Shown here: one piece after another, positions 1 to 7,263 of the stretch
How positions within the stretch are numbered: position 1 is the stretch's first letter
Layout: each line of letters starts with the position of its first letter
Source: Candidatus Neomicrothrix sp. UBA814
GTDB lineage: Bacteria > Actinomycetota > Acidimicrobiia > Acidimicrobiales > Poriferisodalaceae
Reading direction: 5' to 3'
Assembly: GCA_002296525.1 (NCBI GenBank)
Contig: DBIA01000008.1
Location: forward strand, 114,070 to 127,995
DNA length: 13,926 nt
Made by a program: the position numbers and the translations under genes
Notes under the pieces: generated by a model
Database searches by the model: none
Told to the model about the DNA's origin: nothing
What the model saw: only the letters and a program-made list of their open reading frames with translations

Positions 1-250
1 ACGGAAAGTGCAACAGAAAACAAACCGCCGATGGTTTAGCTCCGCTATTCACAGGCAAGGCTGAAACGGTGCGGTAAGAGCGCACCAGCGTGCAAGGTGA
101 CTTGCATGGCTTGCAAACCCCACCTGGAGCAAGGTCAAGCAGGAATCAGGCGGCCCGTCTAATGATTCCGGGTAGACCGCTGAGATGGATGGTCACCCAC
201 GTGATCACAATCACTGGACAGAATCCCGCCTACAGGCTGACTCACCGCCA
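1..250 (+). ncRNA. rnpB: RNase P RNA, bacterial type A, 3' part (5' truncated)
   Basis: This is the catalytic RNA of ribonuclease P, which matures the 5' ends of tRNAs. Visible conserved blocks, in order, are GGAAAGTGCAACAGAAAACA (3-22), leading into CAAACCGCC; GGTGCGGTAAGAGCGCACC (68-86); GGGTAGACCGCTGAGA (170-185); and GACAGAATCCCGCCTACAGG (218-237) followed by CTGACTC. These match the second half of bacterial RNase P RNA, including the GACAGAA strand that forms helix P4. The 5' half (the P1-P3 region with the GAGGAAAGTCC block) lies before the window. The 3' boundary is approximate, because the partner strand of P1 is not visible. No hairpin with a T-run follows, so transcription may continue into the next gene. 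A 66-codon reading frame inside the RNA is not a gene. Confidence 0.95.
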
Positions 251-295
251 TGAGATCGATTCTCTAAGCCATAAACGGAAAGTCAGGTAAATTTG

Positions 296-1216
296 GTGAC
301 TATGCAAAGGCGCTTTGCGACAGAGAATTGGGACAACGCCCTGGAATTGGGTCCCGTCACGGTACTCACGGGTCAAGACCAGGGAAAGTACCCACACGGC
401 AATTCGATCTTAGTGACCGGCGAAAATGAAGCGATCTTGGTTGACCCATCCTTGACGGTCGCTGATAGAGGAATCTCTTTCGATGTGGATCGAATTCTTT
501 TGTCACACGTGCACGAAGATCACATTCCTGGAATGAGCCGGTTACCGGATATCCCTGTTCTGTGTCACGAAGAAGATGCGATCGGGTTGACATCGCTTGA
601 TGGTTTAATGTCGATGTACGGACTACCCGAGGAAATTGAAGAAGAGTTCCGCAAGGAAGTATTAGAAGACTTCAGCTACGCCCCCTCAAAGCAGGTGTCA
701 ACATTTACCGATGGAGCGACCATCCATCTGGGCGGAGTGAATATCGAAGTGATACATACACCTGGGCACACCCGGGGCCACTGTGCATTTTTAATCCCGG
801 AGGCTCGAACCGCCTATCTAGGCGACATCGAACTGTCGGGTTTCGGTCCCTACTATTTTGACGCATGGTCATCATTAGAAAGTTTCGAAAACTCACTACA
901 GGTCTGTGGGGAGATTGACGCCGACCATTTCGTAACCTTCCACCATAAGTGGGTCGTTTCCGGAAGGGATCAGTTCCTCAACATGCTCCGGGATTTTGGC
1001 TCTGTGATCACCAAGCGCGAGTTGGCGATGCTTGCCTTCATGTCCGAGCCCAAATCGCTTGAAGAGTGCGCTTTACAGCGGTTTGTGTACCGACCCGCTG
1101 TCGCCACCAAATTCGTTCACCACGTCGAAACGCGCTCAGCACAGATCCACATTGATCGGATGCTCGCAGACGGACGCCTTATACAAGTGACCGAAAGTAG
1201 CTTTCAGGCCACATAA
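296..1216 (+). CDS. MBL-fold metallo-hydrolase (glyoxalase II / LACTB2-like)
   Basis: A cytoplasmic hydrolase with the binuclear metal site of the metallo-beta-lactamase fold. The frame opens with TTG (293), GTG (296) and ATG (302); I chose GTG because AGG at 285-287 is 8 nt upstream, but 302 is also possible. Counting from 296, residues H71-V-H-E-D75-H76 give the HxHxDH motif. HTPGHTRGH (154-162) supplies the next metal histidine, D177 in LGD is the bridging aspartate, and FHHK near 215-218 supplies the last histidine. The C-terminal third (about 235-300) is helical with charged turns, like the winged-helix tail of LACTB2-type hydrolases. The specific substrate (thioester, nucleic acid or other) cannot be read from the sequence. 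It lies about 45 nt after rnpB and converges on the phosphatase gene 10 nt away. Confidence 0.88.
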   Translation: MTMQRRFATENWDNALELGPVTVLTGQDQGKYPHGNSILVTGENEAILVDPSLTVADRGISFDVDRILLSHVHEDHIPGMSRLPDIPVLCHEEDAIGLTSLDGLMSMYGLPEEIEEEFRKEVLEDFSYAPSKQVSTFTDGATIHLGGVNIEVIHTPGHTRGHCAFLIPEARTAYLGDIELSGFGPYYFDAWSSLESFENSLQVCGEIDADHFVTFHHKWVVSGRDQFLNMLRDFGSVITKRELAMLAFMSEPKSLEECALQRFVYRPAVATKFVHHVETRSAQIHIDRMLADGRLIQVTESSFQAT

Positions 1217-1226
1217 GCCGACGCCA

Positions 1227-1802
1227 CTAAAAACTTGTTAGATGGCTAGTTTCGTTGAAAGACGTCAGCACCGGCCGACCATCCCTAACAGCAATGCGTG
1301 AGATTTGGGCTTGCCCAACCTGCAATCTCCACGAGATCTGCTCTTCTATTCCTAAAGCCCATGCGATAGTCGATTTGATTGGCGAGACATGGGTGAAAAC
1401 CGCCACATTTAGTTCCGAAGCTTCGACAAGCAGGTCGTTGCACGCTTCGGTCACTCTGTGGTCTAGCTCGGCTAAGGATTCTCCTGCCGGAGGCGCAAAC
1501 GCGGAGTCTTCGCGCCATTGAGTCCATTGATCAGGCGTAATATCGGTGATCGGCAGTTCGTCCCATTCTCCGTAGTCGAGTTCGATCCACCGCTCGTCTA
1601 TACGAAGCGGCAGCCCGAGCGGCTCAGCAGTTTCTCGCGCCCGTCGTAGGGGGGAGGACACTACGACGTCGACAGTACCCAGAGCTACCGAAATTTCGCG
1701 TGCTTGCTGTCTGCCCGTAGCGTCCAGTGGGTTGTCAACTCTCCCCTGCAGAAGCCCGCTCGCGTTCGCGACGGTCCTGCCGTGTCGAACGATCAACAAC
1801 AT
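1227..1802 (-). CDS. Histidine phosphatase family protein (CobC-like, stand-alone)
   Basis: A 191-residue phosphoglycerate-mutase-superfamily phosphatase. The phosphohistidine motif R6-H7-G8-R-T sits at the N-terminus. SSPLRRARETA (49-59) carries the phosphate-binding arginine, the ELDYGEW segment (74-80) holds the candidate acid residue, and FTHVSPIKS (136-144) holds the second catalytic histidine, H138. The HVSPIK form resembles the phosphatase half of actinobacterial bifunctional RNase HI/acid phosphatases such as M. tuberculosis Rv2228c. Here the RNase HI half is absent and the ATG start sits directly before the RHG motif. A clear Shine-Dalgarno, GAGGT (complement of 1808-1812), lies 5 nt upstream of the ATG and overlaps the stop of the preceding membrane-protein gene, so the two are probably translated together. 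It is the last gene of the four-gene run. The substrate is unknown. Confidence 0.88.
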   Translation of the reverse strand: MLLIVRHGRTVANASGLLQGRVDNPLDATGRQQAREISVALGTVDVVVSSPLRRARETAEPLGLPLRIDERWIELDYGEWDELPITDITPDQWTQWREDSAFAPPAGESLAELDHRVTEACNDLLVEASELNVAVFTHVSPIKSTIAWALGIEEQISWRLQVGQAQISRIAVRDGRPVLTSFNETSHLTSF

Positions 1803-1805
1803 TGT

Positions 1806-2309
1806 TTACCTCGCAGCCCGAGGGTTAGTTAGCCCCGGGTCAAGACGGCCGCTCCGCATAAACAATTGGCGCCGATCTGACTGGCGTAGTCCCATCAGAT
1901 GCCAATTCCACAGAACTAAAGCGAGACCCAGTAGTTCCATAGCCAGAAGCAGCATCAGCGGTCGTTCGGCGATCGACGGCGAAGAATCGTTTAGTGAAAA
2001 ACCTGTAAACGGCCACCAGAAAGCTGATGTATTCATCCACGCTCCATCAAAAACCAAATGCCAAAACAGTCCAATTGGTATCGCTAAAAGCTGTCTGCGT
2101 AATCTGCGTTTTCCTATGGTGCAGATCATCAACGCCATCATTACGACGATGGGTGCCGCCAGCGTATGCAGAACTGGAACCTGTCCTGTTAAACCGTCAA
2201 CGACGTCAGGCAACAAAGCTCCACACACGAGGAGCCGGTGATCAATGGCTGGATCCCGGAACGTAAACCACATCGCTGTCAACGTCGTACCAATGAACCA
2301 CAGGAACAC
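1806..2309 (-). CDS. Small integral membrane protein, possibly DUF457/YdjM-like
   Basis: A 167-residue membrane protein of unknown function. It shows hydrophobic segments at about 1-15, 26-38, 50-64, 74-90 and 117-138, and a basic C-terminal tail. Polar residues recur in a pattern reminiscent of the YdjM/DUF457 family of predicted membrane-bound metal-dependent hydrolases: LLPDVVD (32-38) after an early D/H pair (D23-H24), then H48-T49, then HLVFDGAW (84-91). The assignment rests on these motifs and is tentative. The start is GTG at 2309, supported by an AGGTAGGT Shine-Dalgarno (complement of 2313-2320) that overlaps the TAG stop of the zinc-ribbon gene; the intergenic gap is 9 nt. The phosphatase follows after 3 nt. 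Tight packing indicates co-expression with the zinc-ribbon and phosphatase genes. Confidence 0.72.
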   Translation of the reverse strand: MFLWFIGTTLTAMWFTFRDPAIDHRLLVCGALLPDVVDGLTGQVPVLHTLAAPIVVMMALMICTIGKRRLRRQLLAIPIGLFWHLVFDGAWMNTSAFWWPFTGFSLNDSSPSIAERPLMLLLAMELLGLALVLWNWHLMGLRQSDRRQLFMRSGRLDPGLTNPRAAR

Positions 2310-2318
2310 TTGACCTAC

Positions 2319-3056
2319 CTATCGCACCAATAGGGCGCCGCACTCTGGGCATTCCGAAGGTTCGTCATCAGGTAGCCGTCGAATCCGATCGATTTCGACG
2401 GCCGCTATTTCCAAAAAACAGGCTCCACACGAAGTGCCGACCAGGCGTCCGATAGCGGTGTGGTCTCCCATCCTCTTTCGATTTTCTGTGTATAAGGCGC
2501 TCAGCCGGGGCCCGGCGCGGTCCTCCACTTCGCTCTTCTCTGCGGTGACCGAGTGCTGTTCGCTCTCTATCTCGGTTACTTGAGCGGAGATCCGATGTTC
2601 CAGATCGGCAATCTGAGTTCGCAATTCCGTCCGCGTTGCCTCAATTCGGGATTCCTCCTTGGCGAAGGGTTCTATCTCCTCCATAATTTCGATGATTTGG
2701 TCCTCAAGTAGAGACTGACGGCCAGAGAGCGAGTCAATTTCACTTTGGAGAGCGGTTGCCTCTTTAGGCGAGGTCATTTCGCCTCCGTATAGAGAACTGG
2801 TTGCCTTAGCCACCTTGTCTTCTAAGCGCTGGATCTCGGCTTCTCTGTCACTTTGACTCTTTCGCAACACCGTCAATTGACCAGCTAACTGATTGAGATC
2901 TTGCTGAAGTTTGGAGTCTTGCTCTTGAATTCGAATTAACTCTTCACGTTCAGGCAGAGTCGCTGCGCGGTGCGTCAGCTGCGAAAGCCGCGTGTCGAGC
3001 TCCTGAAGTTCAACTAAAACCTCCAGTTCACTCAATGTCGTCGCCTCCTCGACCAT
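2319..3056 (-). CDS. Coiled-coil protein with C4-type zinc ribbon (DUF164)
   Basis: A 245-residue cytoplasmic protein. Residues about 8-185 are a long charged, leucine-heptad-rich segment predicted to form an antiparallel coiled-coil hairpin, with a break near the GGE/SPKE turn (91-99). The C-terminus is a zinc ribbon with C210-G-A-C213 and C236-P-E-C239. This architecture defines the DUF164/zf-RING_7 family (M. tuberculosis Rv2229c, H. pylori HP0958, chlamydial CdsZ). Members have been linked to RNA binding or acting as adaptors; the function in actinobacteria is unsettled. The start is ATG at 3056, without a strong Shine-Dalgarno; the next plausible in-frame start would delete helix. It lies 44 nt downstream of the penicillin-binding protein and 9 nt upstream of the membrane protein. 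The M. tuberculosis homologue also precedes a CobC-like phosphatase. Confidence 0.9.
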   Translation of the reverse strand: MVEEATTLSELEVLVELQELDTRLSQLTHRAATLPEREELIRIQEQDSKLQQDLNQLAGQLTVLRKSQSDREAEIQRLEDKVAKATSSLYGGEMTSPKEATALQSEIDSLSGRQSLLEDQIIEIMEEIEPFAKEESRIEATRTELRTQIADLEHRISAQVTEIESEQHSVTAEKSEVEDRAGPRLSALYTENRKRMGDHTAIGRLVGTSCGACFLEIAAVEIDRIRRLPDDEPSECPECGALLVR

Positions 3057-3100
3057 TTATTTAGGGCTCGTTACCCTGGTTCTATCACGTGACCGGCTAT

Positions 3101-5308
3101 TTAGGTTCCATTGTCTTCTTCGGGAAGGGGCTCAGTAGTAGTGGTCACCGGGTTTCGTGTCGGAACCAGCGCGCAATTGAGATATTCATCTCTAAAAATG
3201 CCCGTTGCTGAAAGTTCCGTCATTCGGCAGTTGGCTTCAGGGTGGGCCCTAAATTTTCCTGCTTCTAGATCAACAACGGCCATGGCGCATGGCAACTCAA
3301 ACTCCATCAGCCCTCGTTCCAGACCAAGATCCACGTCGATAGCGCAGGTTTCATCGGGTAAGTAAAGCAATTGCGAGTTTCTTTGCGGCGGGGGCGGCGT
3401 AGCTAATGGGAGGATCTCCTCATCTTGCAGAGCTCGAGTCATATATGCACCCCAGACTCTCGCGGGAATCCAACCGCCAGTCCCGTCTCTCCCCTGAATA
3501 TCAGTCATCGAAACCTTCTCTTCAGGGTGCCCCATCCAGACTGCAGTGCTCAGCTGAGGAGTAAACCCGACGTACCACGCATCACTGAAGTCCTGCGCAG
3601 TCCCTGTCTTTCCCGCAGACGGCTGACCACTCGGGAGTTGCGCTCTGCGTCCTGTGCCAGCGACAACATTGTTGGAAAGCACTTCTGAAACCCATGCCGC
3701 TGTAGTTGCCTTAATCGCTCGGCGCCCCCTGGGCACGTGCTGGTAAATCACCGAACCCGACGCGTCTTCGATTCTGGTAATGAAATGGGGTTCCATTCGT
3801 AAACCGCCGTTGGCTATTGCTGCATAGGCAACCGCCTGCTCCAGGGGCGTTACCTCTTGAGCACCCAATGACATTGACAGGTATGGACGGAAAGAGTTTT
3901 CAAGGTCTCGGCCGAGCAGACGATTAGCAACCTCAACAACGTTATCCAAGCCAGTTCGGAGGCCCAGCCTGACAAAGCCGCAGTTGGAACTCTTCAACAC
4001 CGCATATTGAACCGTCCCCACTACTCCCTCATTCTCATTGAAGTTGCTGACCTCATAGTCAACATTTGGTGGGTTGGGGAAAGTGCAGGGTCCAACGCCA
4101 CTGATGGTGTCGAATGGATAGAGACCGGCTTTTTCGATTGCAGCCGCCAACACATACGTCTTGAAAGAAGATCCGGGTTGCCTGCTTCCCTGAGTAACGA
4201 GATTGAATTGGAAGTCAGCGAACTCGGGGCCGCCAATGAACGCCCGAACAGCTCCCGATGTCGGGTCGACCGAAGCTATGGCCACTTCAAAATCGCCTGA
4301 TCCGCCGGGGAGTACCTCAAGGACTGCCTCTTCCATGTGACGTTGCAGAGTCGGGTCGAAGGTCGTCCACACGCGCAATCCACCGTTGTACACCTTGGCG
4401 AAACGCTCTTGATACGTCTCCCCCAATGCTGGGTGTGCCAGCAATGCTTCGGTGACTTCATCAAGAAAATAATCGCGCTTCAAAGTTTCATCGGTTCGTT
4501 GGGGGCTTCTATTGCGATCCGGTAAACCGCGTTGCTCGAAACGCTCTCGATCTTCAGAGTCGATGATCCCTGCGTCTTGAGCACTTTGCAACGACATGCT
4601 GCGTCGTTTACCCACTATGTCAATGTCATCGAAGCCATCGTAGATACCTGGACTTCGGATCAGACCCGCTAGAAACGCAGCGTCGCCAACATCCAACTGG
4701 CTGACGTTTTTGCCGAAGTAGGTCTCCGCTGCCGCCTGAAGCCCGTACGCGCCATTACCGAAGTAGATCTCGTTGAGATAGAACTCCAGAATTTCTTCTT
4801 TGGAAAATTCTTCCTCTAGTCGGGCAGCTAACACAGCCTCGCGAATTTTTCTACTAAAGGAACTTTCATTTCCTACGATTCGAAGTTTGACGATCTGTTG
4901 AGTAATGGTTGAACCACCCTGCGTTATCGCCCCGCTCGTTAAGTTCTGGATCATTGCGCGCGAGATTGCTCGAATGTCTACGCCGTTGTGAAGCCAGAAC
5001 TTGTTGTCTTCGACTGCCAGGAGAGTGGCTAGAACATCATCCGGAACCTGATCTATCTCAACGAGCTGACGATCAATGTCATAGCGCAGGATGCCAATTT
5101 CATTTCCAGAATTGTCATAGACCTCGGTTCGTTGCGCTCCCGGCGAAAGGTCAAGAGCTACATCAGCACGTTCTCGATCTACTGCGAACAATGCTTCTTT
5201 ACTGTGAGGACCAATCGCGATTCCCACAGCTGTCAGCAAAACAGCACATGCAAGGACTACCGCGACTAAGGCCGGCAAGCGAAGAAAACGTCGGAAAGCT
5301 CTCACCAA
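3101..5308 (-). CDS. Class A penicillin-binding protein (bifunctional transglycosylase/transpeptidase)
   Basis: This enzyme polymerises and crosslinks peptidoglycan from the outer face of the membrane. It is 735 residues when counted from TTG 5308; GTG at 5305 is the next codon and an equally good start, and no strong Shine-Dalgarno is visible. A short basic N-terminus precedes one membrane anchor (about 11-32). The GT51 transglycosylase shows E100-D-N-K-F-W-L-H (catalytic E100), GGSTITQQ (131-138), a second acidic site E157 in RKIREAVL, and LNEIYFGNGAYG (178-189). The transpeptidase has S380-S-F-K383, S440-S-N442 and K567-T-G-T570. All key residues are present, so the enzyme should be active. 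The tail beyond residue 640 carries four cysteines (655, 674, 694, 712) and ends in a Thr/Glu-rich stretch. It is first gene of the leftward run and diverges from thiN across 91 nt. Confidence 0.95.
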   Translation of the reverse strand: MVRAFRRFLRLPALVAVVLACAVLLTAVGIAIGPHSKEALFAVDRERADVALDLSPGAQRTEVYDNSGNEIGILRYDIDRQLVEIDQVPDDVLATLLAVEDNKFWLHNGVDIRAISRAMIQNLTSGAITQGGSTITQQIVKLRIVGNESSFSRKIREAVLAARLEEEFSKEEILEFYLNEIYFGNGAYGLQAAAETYFGKNVSQLDVGDAAFLAGLIRSPGIYDGFDDIDIVGKRRSMSLQSAQDAGIIDSEDRERFEQRGLPDRNRSPQRTDETLKRDYFLDEVTEALLAHPALGETYQERFAKVYNGGLRVWTTFDPTLQRHMEEAVLEVLPGGSGDFEVAIASVDPTSGAVRAFIGGPEFADFQFNLVTQGSRQPGSSFKTYVLAAAIEKAGLYPFDTISGVGPCTFPNPPNVDYEVSNFNENEGVVGTVQYAVLKSSNCGFVRLGLRTGLDNVVEVANRLLGRDLENSFRPYLSMSLGAQEVTPLEQAVAYAAIANGGLRMEPHFITRIEDASGSVIYQHVPRGRRAIKATTAAWVSEVLSNNVVAGTGRRAQLPSGQPSAGKTGTAQDFSDAWYVGFTPQLSTAVWMGHPEEKVSMTDIQGRDGTGGWIPARVWGAYMTRALQDEEILPLATPPPPQRNSQLLYLPDETCAIDVDLGLERGLMEFELPCAMAVVDLEAGKFRAHPEANCRMTELSATGIFRDEYLNCALVPTRNPVTTTTEPLPEEDNGT

Positions 5309-5399
5309 GTACCGAAGGTACCGGTCCCAAGAGCTTCCAAAGGGTCGCCTAACCCCTACTCGACATCATTTCACTTCATTTCTGGGCAATCATGGAGCT

Positions 5400-6071
5400 G
5401 TGACCTGTGCTGATTTTGGTAAGTCTTCTCTCGACCCAAGTCGAGTTTTGGTGGTCGATGGAGGACCCAACTCGCCCGTTATGCCAAGTATCCCCTCTCC
5501 CACATTGGTGATTGCCGCTGATAAGGGCTTTGAACACGCCCGCGCGTTGGGACTCAGCGTCGACGTCGTTGTTGGCGATTTTGATTCTCTGAGCTCTGAA
5601 CAGGTCGAAAATATTGATCCTGGGGTCACCTTAGAACGGCATGACGTTGACAAAGATGAGAGCGACCTGGCGTTGGCGATCAACTTCGCATATCGGGTTG
5701 GCGCTAAACACATTGACATCATCACTGGGGGCAGTGGCCGCCTTGACCATCTCCTGGTCGGTTCCCTGCTTCTAGCAAATAGTGAGAACCTGAGTCGATC
5801 GATCGTTACCCACTGCGGGTCCAGCCGAGTGGTGGCATTAGGGCCGGGCCAATCCCTCAATCTTGAGAATATTGTCGGTTGCCGGATTAGTTTGATCTCT
5901 CTTGAAGCCAACACCCGGGTTCGTACTCAAGGCTTGAAATGGAATCTCGACCTGACCGACTCCTTCCCTCCCTTCAGTAGCCTGGGCTTGAGTAACCAAA
6001 TCCTTGACCTTCCGACTCTTGAGGTCACCCAAGGCAGCCTTCTAGCAATAATTTCTTCACCCGATGATTAA
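5400..6071 (+). CDS. thiN: Thiamine pyrophosphokinase (thiamine diphosphokinase)
   Basis: This transfers pyrophosphate from ATP to thiamine, giving the cofactor thiamine diphosphate; it is the salvage route for imported thiamine. The 223-residue protein has the family signatures in order: ADKG (40-43), VVGDFDS (57-63) with substrate-binding aspartates, VDKDESDLALA (83-93), and GGSGRLDH (110-117). The C-terminal beta domain has the expected GCRISLISL (160-168), TQGLKW (176-181) and GLSNQ (196-200). The start is GTG 5400 with GGAG only 2 nt upstream, which is tight; TTG/GTG near 5445-5448, at the first core strand (VLVVD), is the alternative. The stop overlaps the start of the next gene in ATGATTAA, so the two are translationally coupled. 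The 91-nt upstream spacer is too short to hold a complete TPP riboswitch as well as promoters. Confidence 0.9.
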   Translation: MTCADFGKSSLDPSRVLVVDGGPNSPVMPSIPSPTLVIAADKGFEHARALGLSVDVVVGDFDSLSSEQVENIDPGVTLERHDVDKDESDLALAINFAYRVGAKHIDIITGGSGRLDHLLVGSLLLANSENLSRSIVTHCGSSRVVALGPGQSLNLENIVGCRISLISLEANTRVRTQGLKWNLDLTDSFPPFSSLGLSNQILDLPTLEVTQGSLLAIISSPDD

Positions 6072-7236
6072 CTCCGCTTCAAAGCTTGCCAAGGCATTGG
6101 TCGCTATTTGCTGCATTTCGATCCTTGCTGCGGGATGCGCGTCGCCAGACAGCGCCCAGCAGTCGATAAGGCTCCTCACTCACCAGGACTTTCATGTTCC
6201 CAGTGAAGCCATCGCTGACTTCGAACAGAAGACCGGCATACAAGTTTTGGTTTTCGTTGAAGAAAACGCAAACAGTATGGTCAACCTTCTCGAACGGTCT
6301 TCACACGATCCAGTCGCCGATGTTGTGTTGGGTGTCGACAGCTTGGAACGTCGGCGAGTAACAGAAAAGAGACTGGTTGAGGCTTATCGGCCAATCGATA
6401 TAGACCACCTTGACCCCTCATTAGTTCTTCAAGACGCAATGCTGACACCGGTGAGTCAGCTTGCCGCATGCCTAAACCATTCAAAGTCGCGGTATGAACT
6501 ACCTCAGCGTCGCTTAAACCAACTACCTGACCCTAAGAAAATTCCTATTCAGGCCCCCACTAGTTTCGACGATCTTTTCGACCCTCGGTATGCCCAGACC
6601 ACAGTGATCCCCGATCCTCTATCGAGTCGATTAGGGGTCTATCTACTGGTTGCCCTCGAACGTCTTTATCCAGAAGACGTTGATGGTGTCACTCCTTGGC
6701 CAAAGCTCGTGGATGAAATGTTGCGATCAGGAGTTGAGGTCGCCCCCAGCTGGGAGGAAGCTTGGTTTAGCCGCTTTCAACCGTCAGCTGGGACTGCCAA
6801 CGATGACAGTCGATCGCTTACATGGGGGTCTTCAGGAATGCCCGCAGTCAGCGTCCGCTTCATACCTGAGCTACCAACTGAGACAGACATAGCGGTCTTA
6901 GACAGCGGGTGCGTCAAGGTTGTCAACTACGCCGGAGTAGTTGCTGATACCCCTAACCGACGCGACGCGGGACGTCTCGTGGATAGTTTCGTGGAGCCGT
7001 TATTTCAGTACGGTGTCCCTGACCGTTATGGGAGTCGCCCAGCAAGAAGCGACATAGTAAGGACTGAAGCCTGGCGACGTTTCGGTGTTGAAGTAACTGC
7101 GATTCCGATTGACGAATGGCGAATCGGCCCAATTTGGGAAGAATGGCTACTGACCTGGCAACAAATCGTGGAGGCGATCGCTAGTGGCGAGGAGCCGTTA
7201 CCTCCTGTTGTCGAAGTTACCCTGCCTTCTCGATAG
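6064..7236 (+). CDS. thiB: ThiB-like thiamine-binding lipoprotein (ABC substrate-binding protein)
   Basis: A predicted extracytoplasmic, lipid-anchored binding protein for thiamine (390 residues). The N-terminus has a basic/hydrophobic leader and the lipobox LAAGC, with the lipidated cysteine at 25. After it comes a type-II periplasmic binding fold. ADVVLGVDS (81-89 region) closely resembles the ADVVLGLDN segment of E. coli ThiB. DPLSSRLGVYLLVALERLYP and the later SWEEAW box also follow the ThiB pattern (PxTSxxGLGLL and GWSEAY). It is longer than E. coli ThiB (about 327 residues), with an inserted middle section. Its start overlaps the thiN stop by 8 nt, and that coupling to thiamine pyrophosphokinase supports the substrate. 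No permease or ATPase gene follows; the next gene is convergent. Binding of a different but related compound (pyrimidine or phosphorylated thiamine) remains possible. Confidence 0.78.
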   Translation: MINSASKLAKALVAICCISILAAGCASPDSAQQSIRLLTHQDFHVPSEAIADFEQKTGIQVLVFVEENANSMVNLLERSSHDPVADVVLGVDSLERRRVTEKRLVEAYRPIDIDHLDPSLVLQDAMLTPVSQLAACLNHSKSRYELPQRRLNQLPDPKKIPIQAPTSFDDLFDPRYAQTTVIPDPLSSRLGVYLLVALERLYPEDVDGVTPWPKLVDEMLRSGVEVAPSWEEAWFSRFQPSAGTANDDSRSLTWGSSGMPAVSVRFIPELPTETDIAVLDSGCVKVVNYAGVVADTPNRRDAGRLVDSFVEPLFQYGVPDRYGSRPARSDIVRTEAWRRFGVEVTAIPIDEWRIGPIWEEWLLTWQQIVEAIASGEEPLPPVVEVTLPSR

Positions 7237-7248
7237 CCGGAGTCCGGC
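7236..7248. terminator. Short GC hairpin in the convergent gap (weak terminator candidate)
   Basis: GCCGG-AGT-CCGGC forms a perfect 5-bp stem with a 3-nt loop. It begins at the last base of the thiB-like stop codon and lies in the 27-nt space before the convergent crotonase-fold gene ends. No T-run follows on either strand, so intrinsic termination is uncertain. Confidence 0.25.
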
Positions 7249-7263
7249 TTACCGACGTAGTCC

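Noticed and set aside
90..290. 66-codon open frame on the + strand
   Set aside because: It lies almost wholly within the conserved RNase P RNA and its composition follows the RNA structure, not a protein.
293..1216. MBL-fold protein as RNase Z, suggested by its position after rnpB
   Set aside because: It has the general HxHxDH and HTPGHT pattern with a helical C-terminal tail typical of glyoxalase II/LACTB2-like enzymes, and I see no RNase Z exosite arm.
3085..3092. TCACGTGA palindrome between the PBP and zinc-ribbon genes
   Set aside because: An 8-bp palindrome within a likely operon gap is expected by chance often enough, and nothing else marks it as a site.
4909..5352. 147-codon + strand frame opposite the PBP gene
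   Set aside because: It is antisense to the intact transglycosylase domain and upstream region, has no recognisable domain, and shows the Leu/Arg/Cys-rich composition of a shadow frame.
5309..5399. TPP riboswitch upstream of thiN
   Set aside because: The 91-nt spacer shared with a divergent PBP promoter has no THI-box consensus that I can see and is too short for the aptamer plus expression platform.
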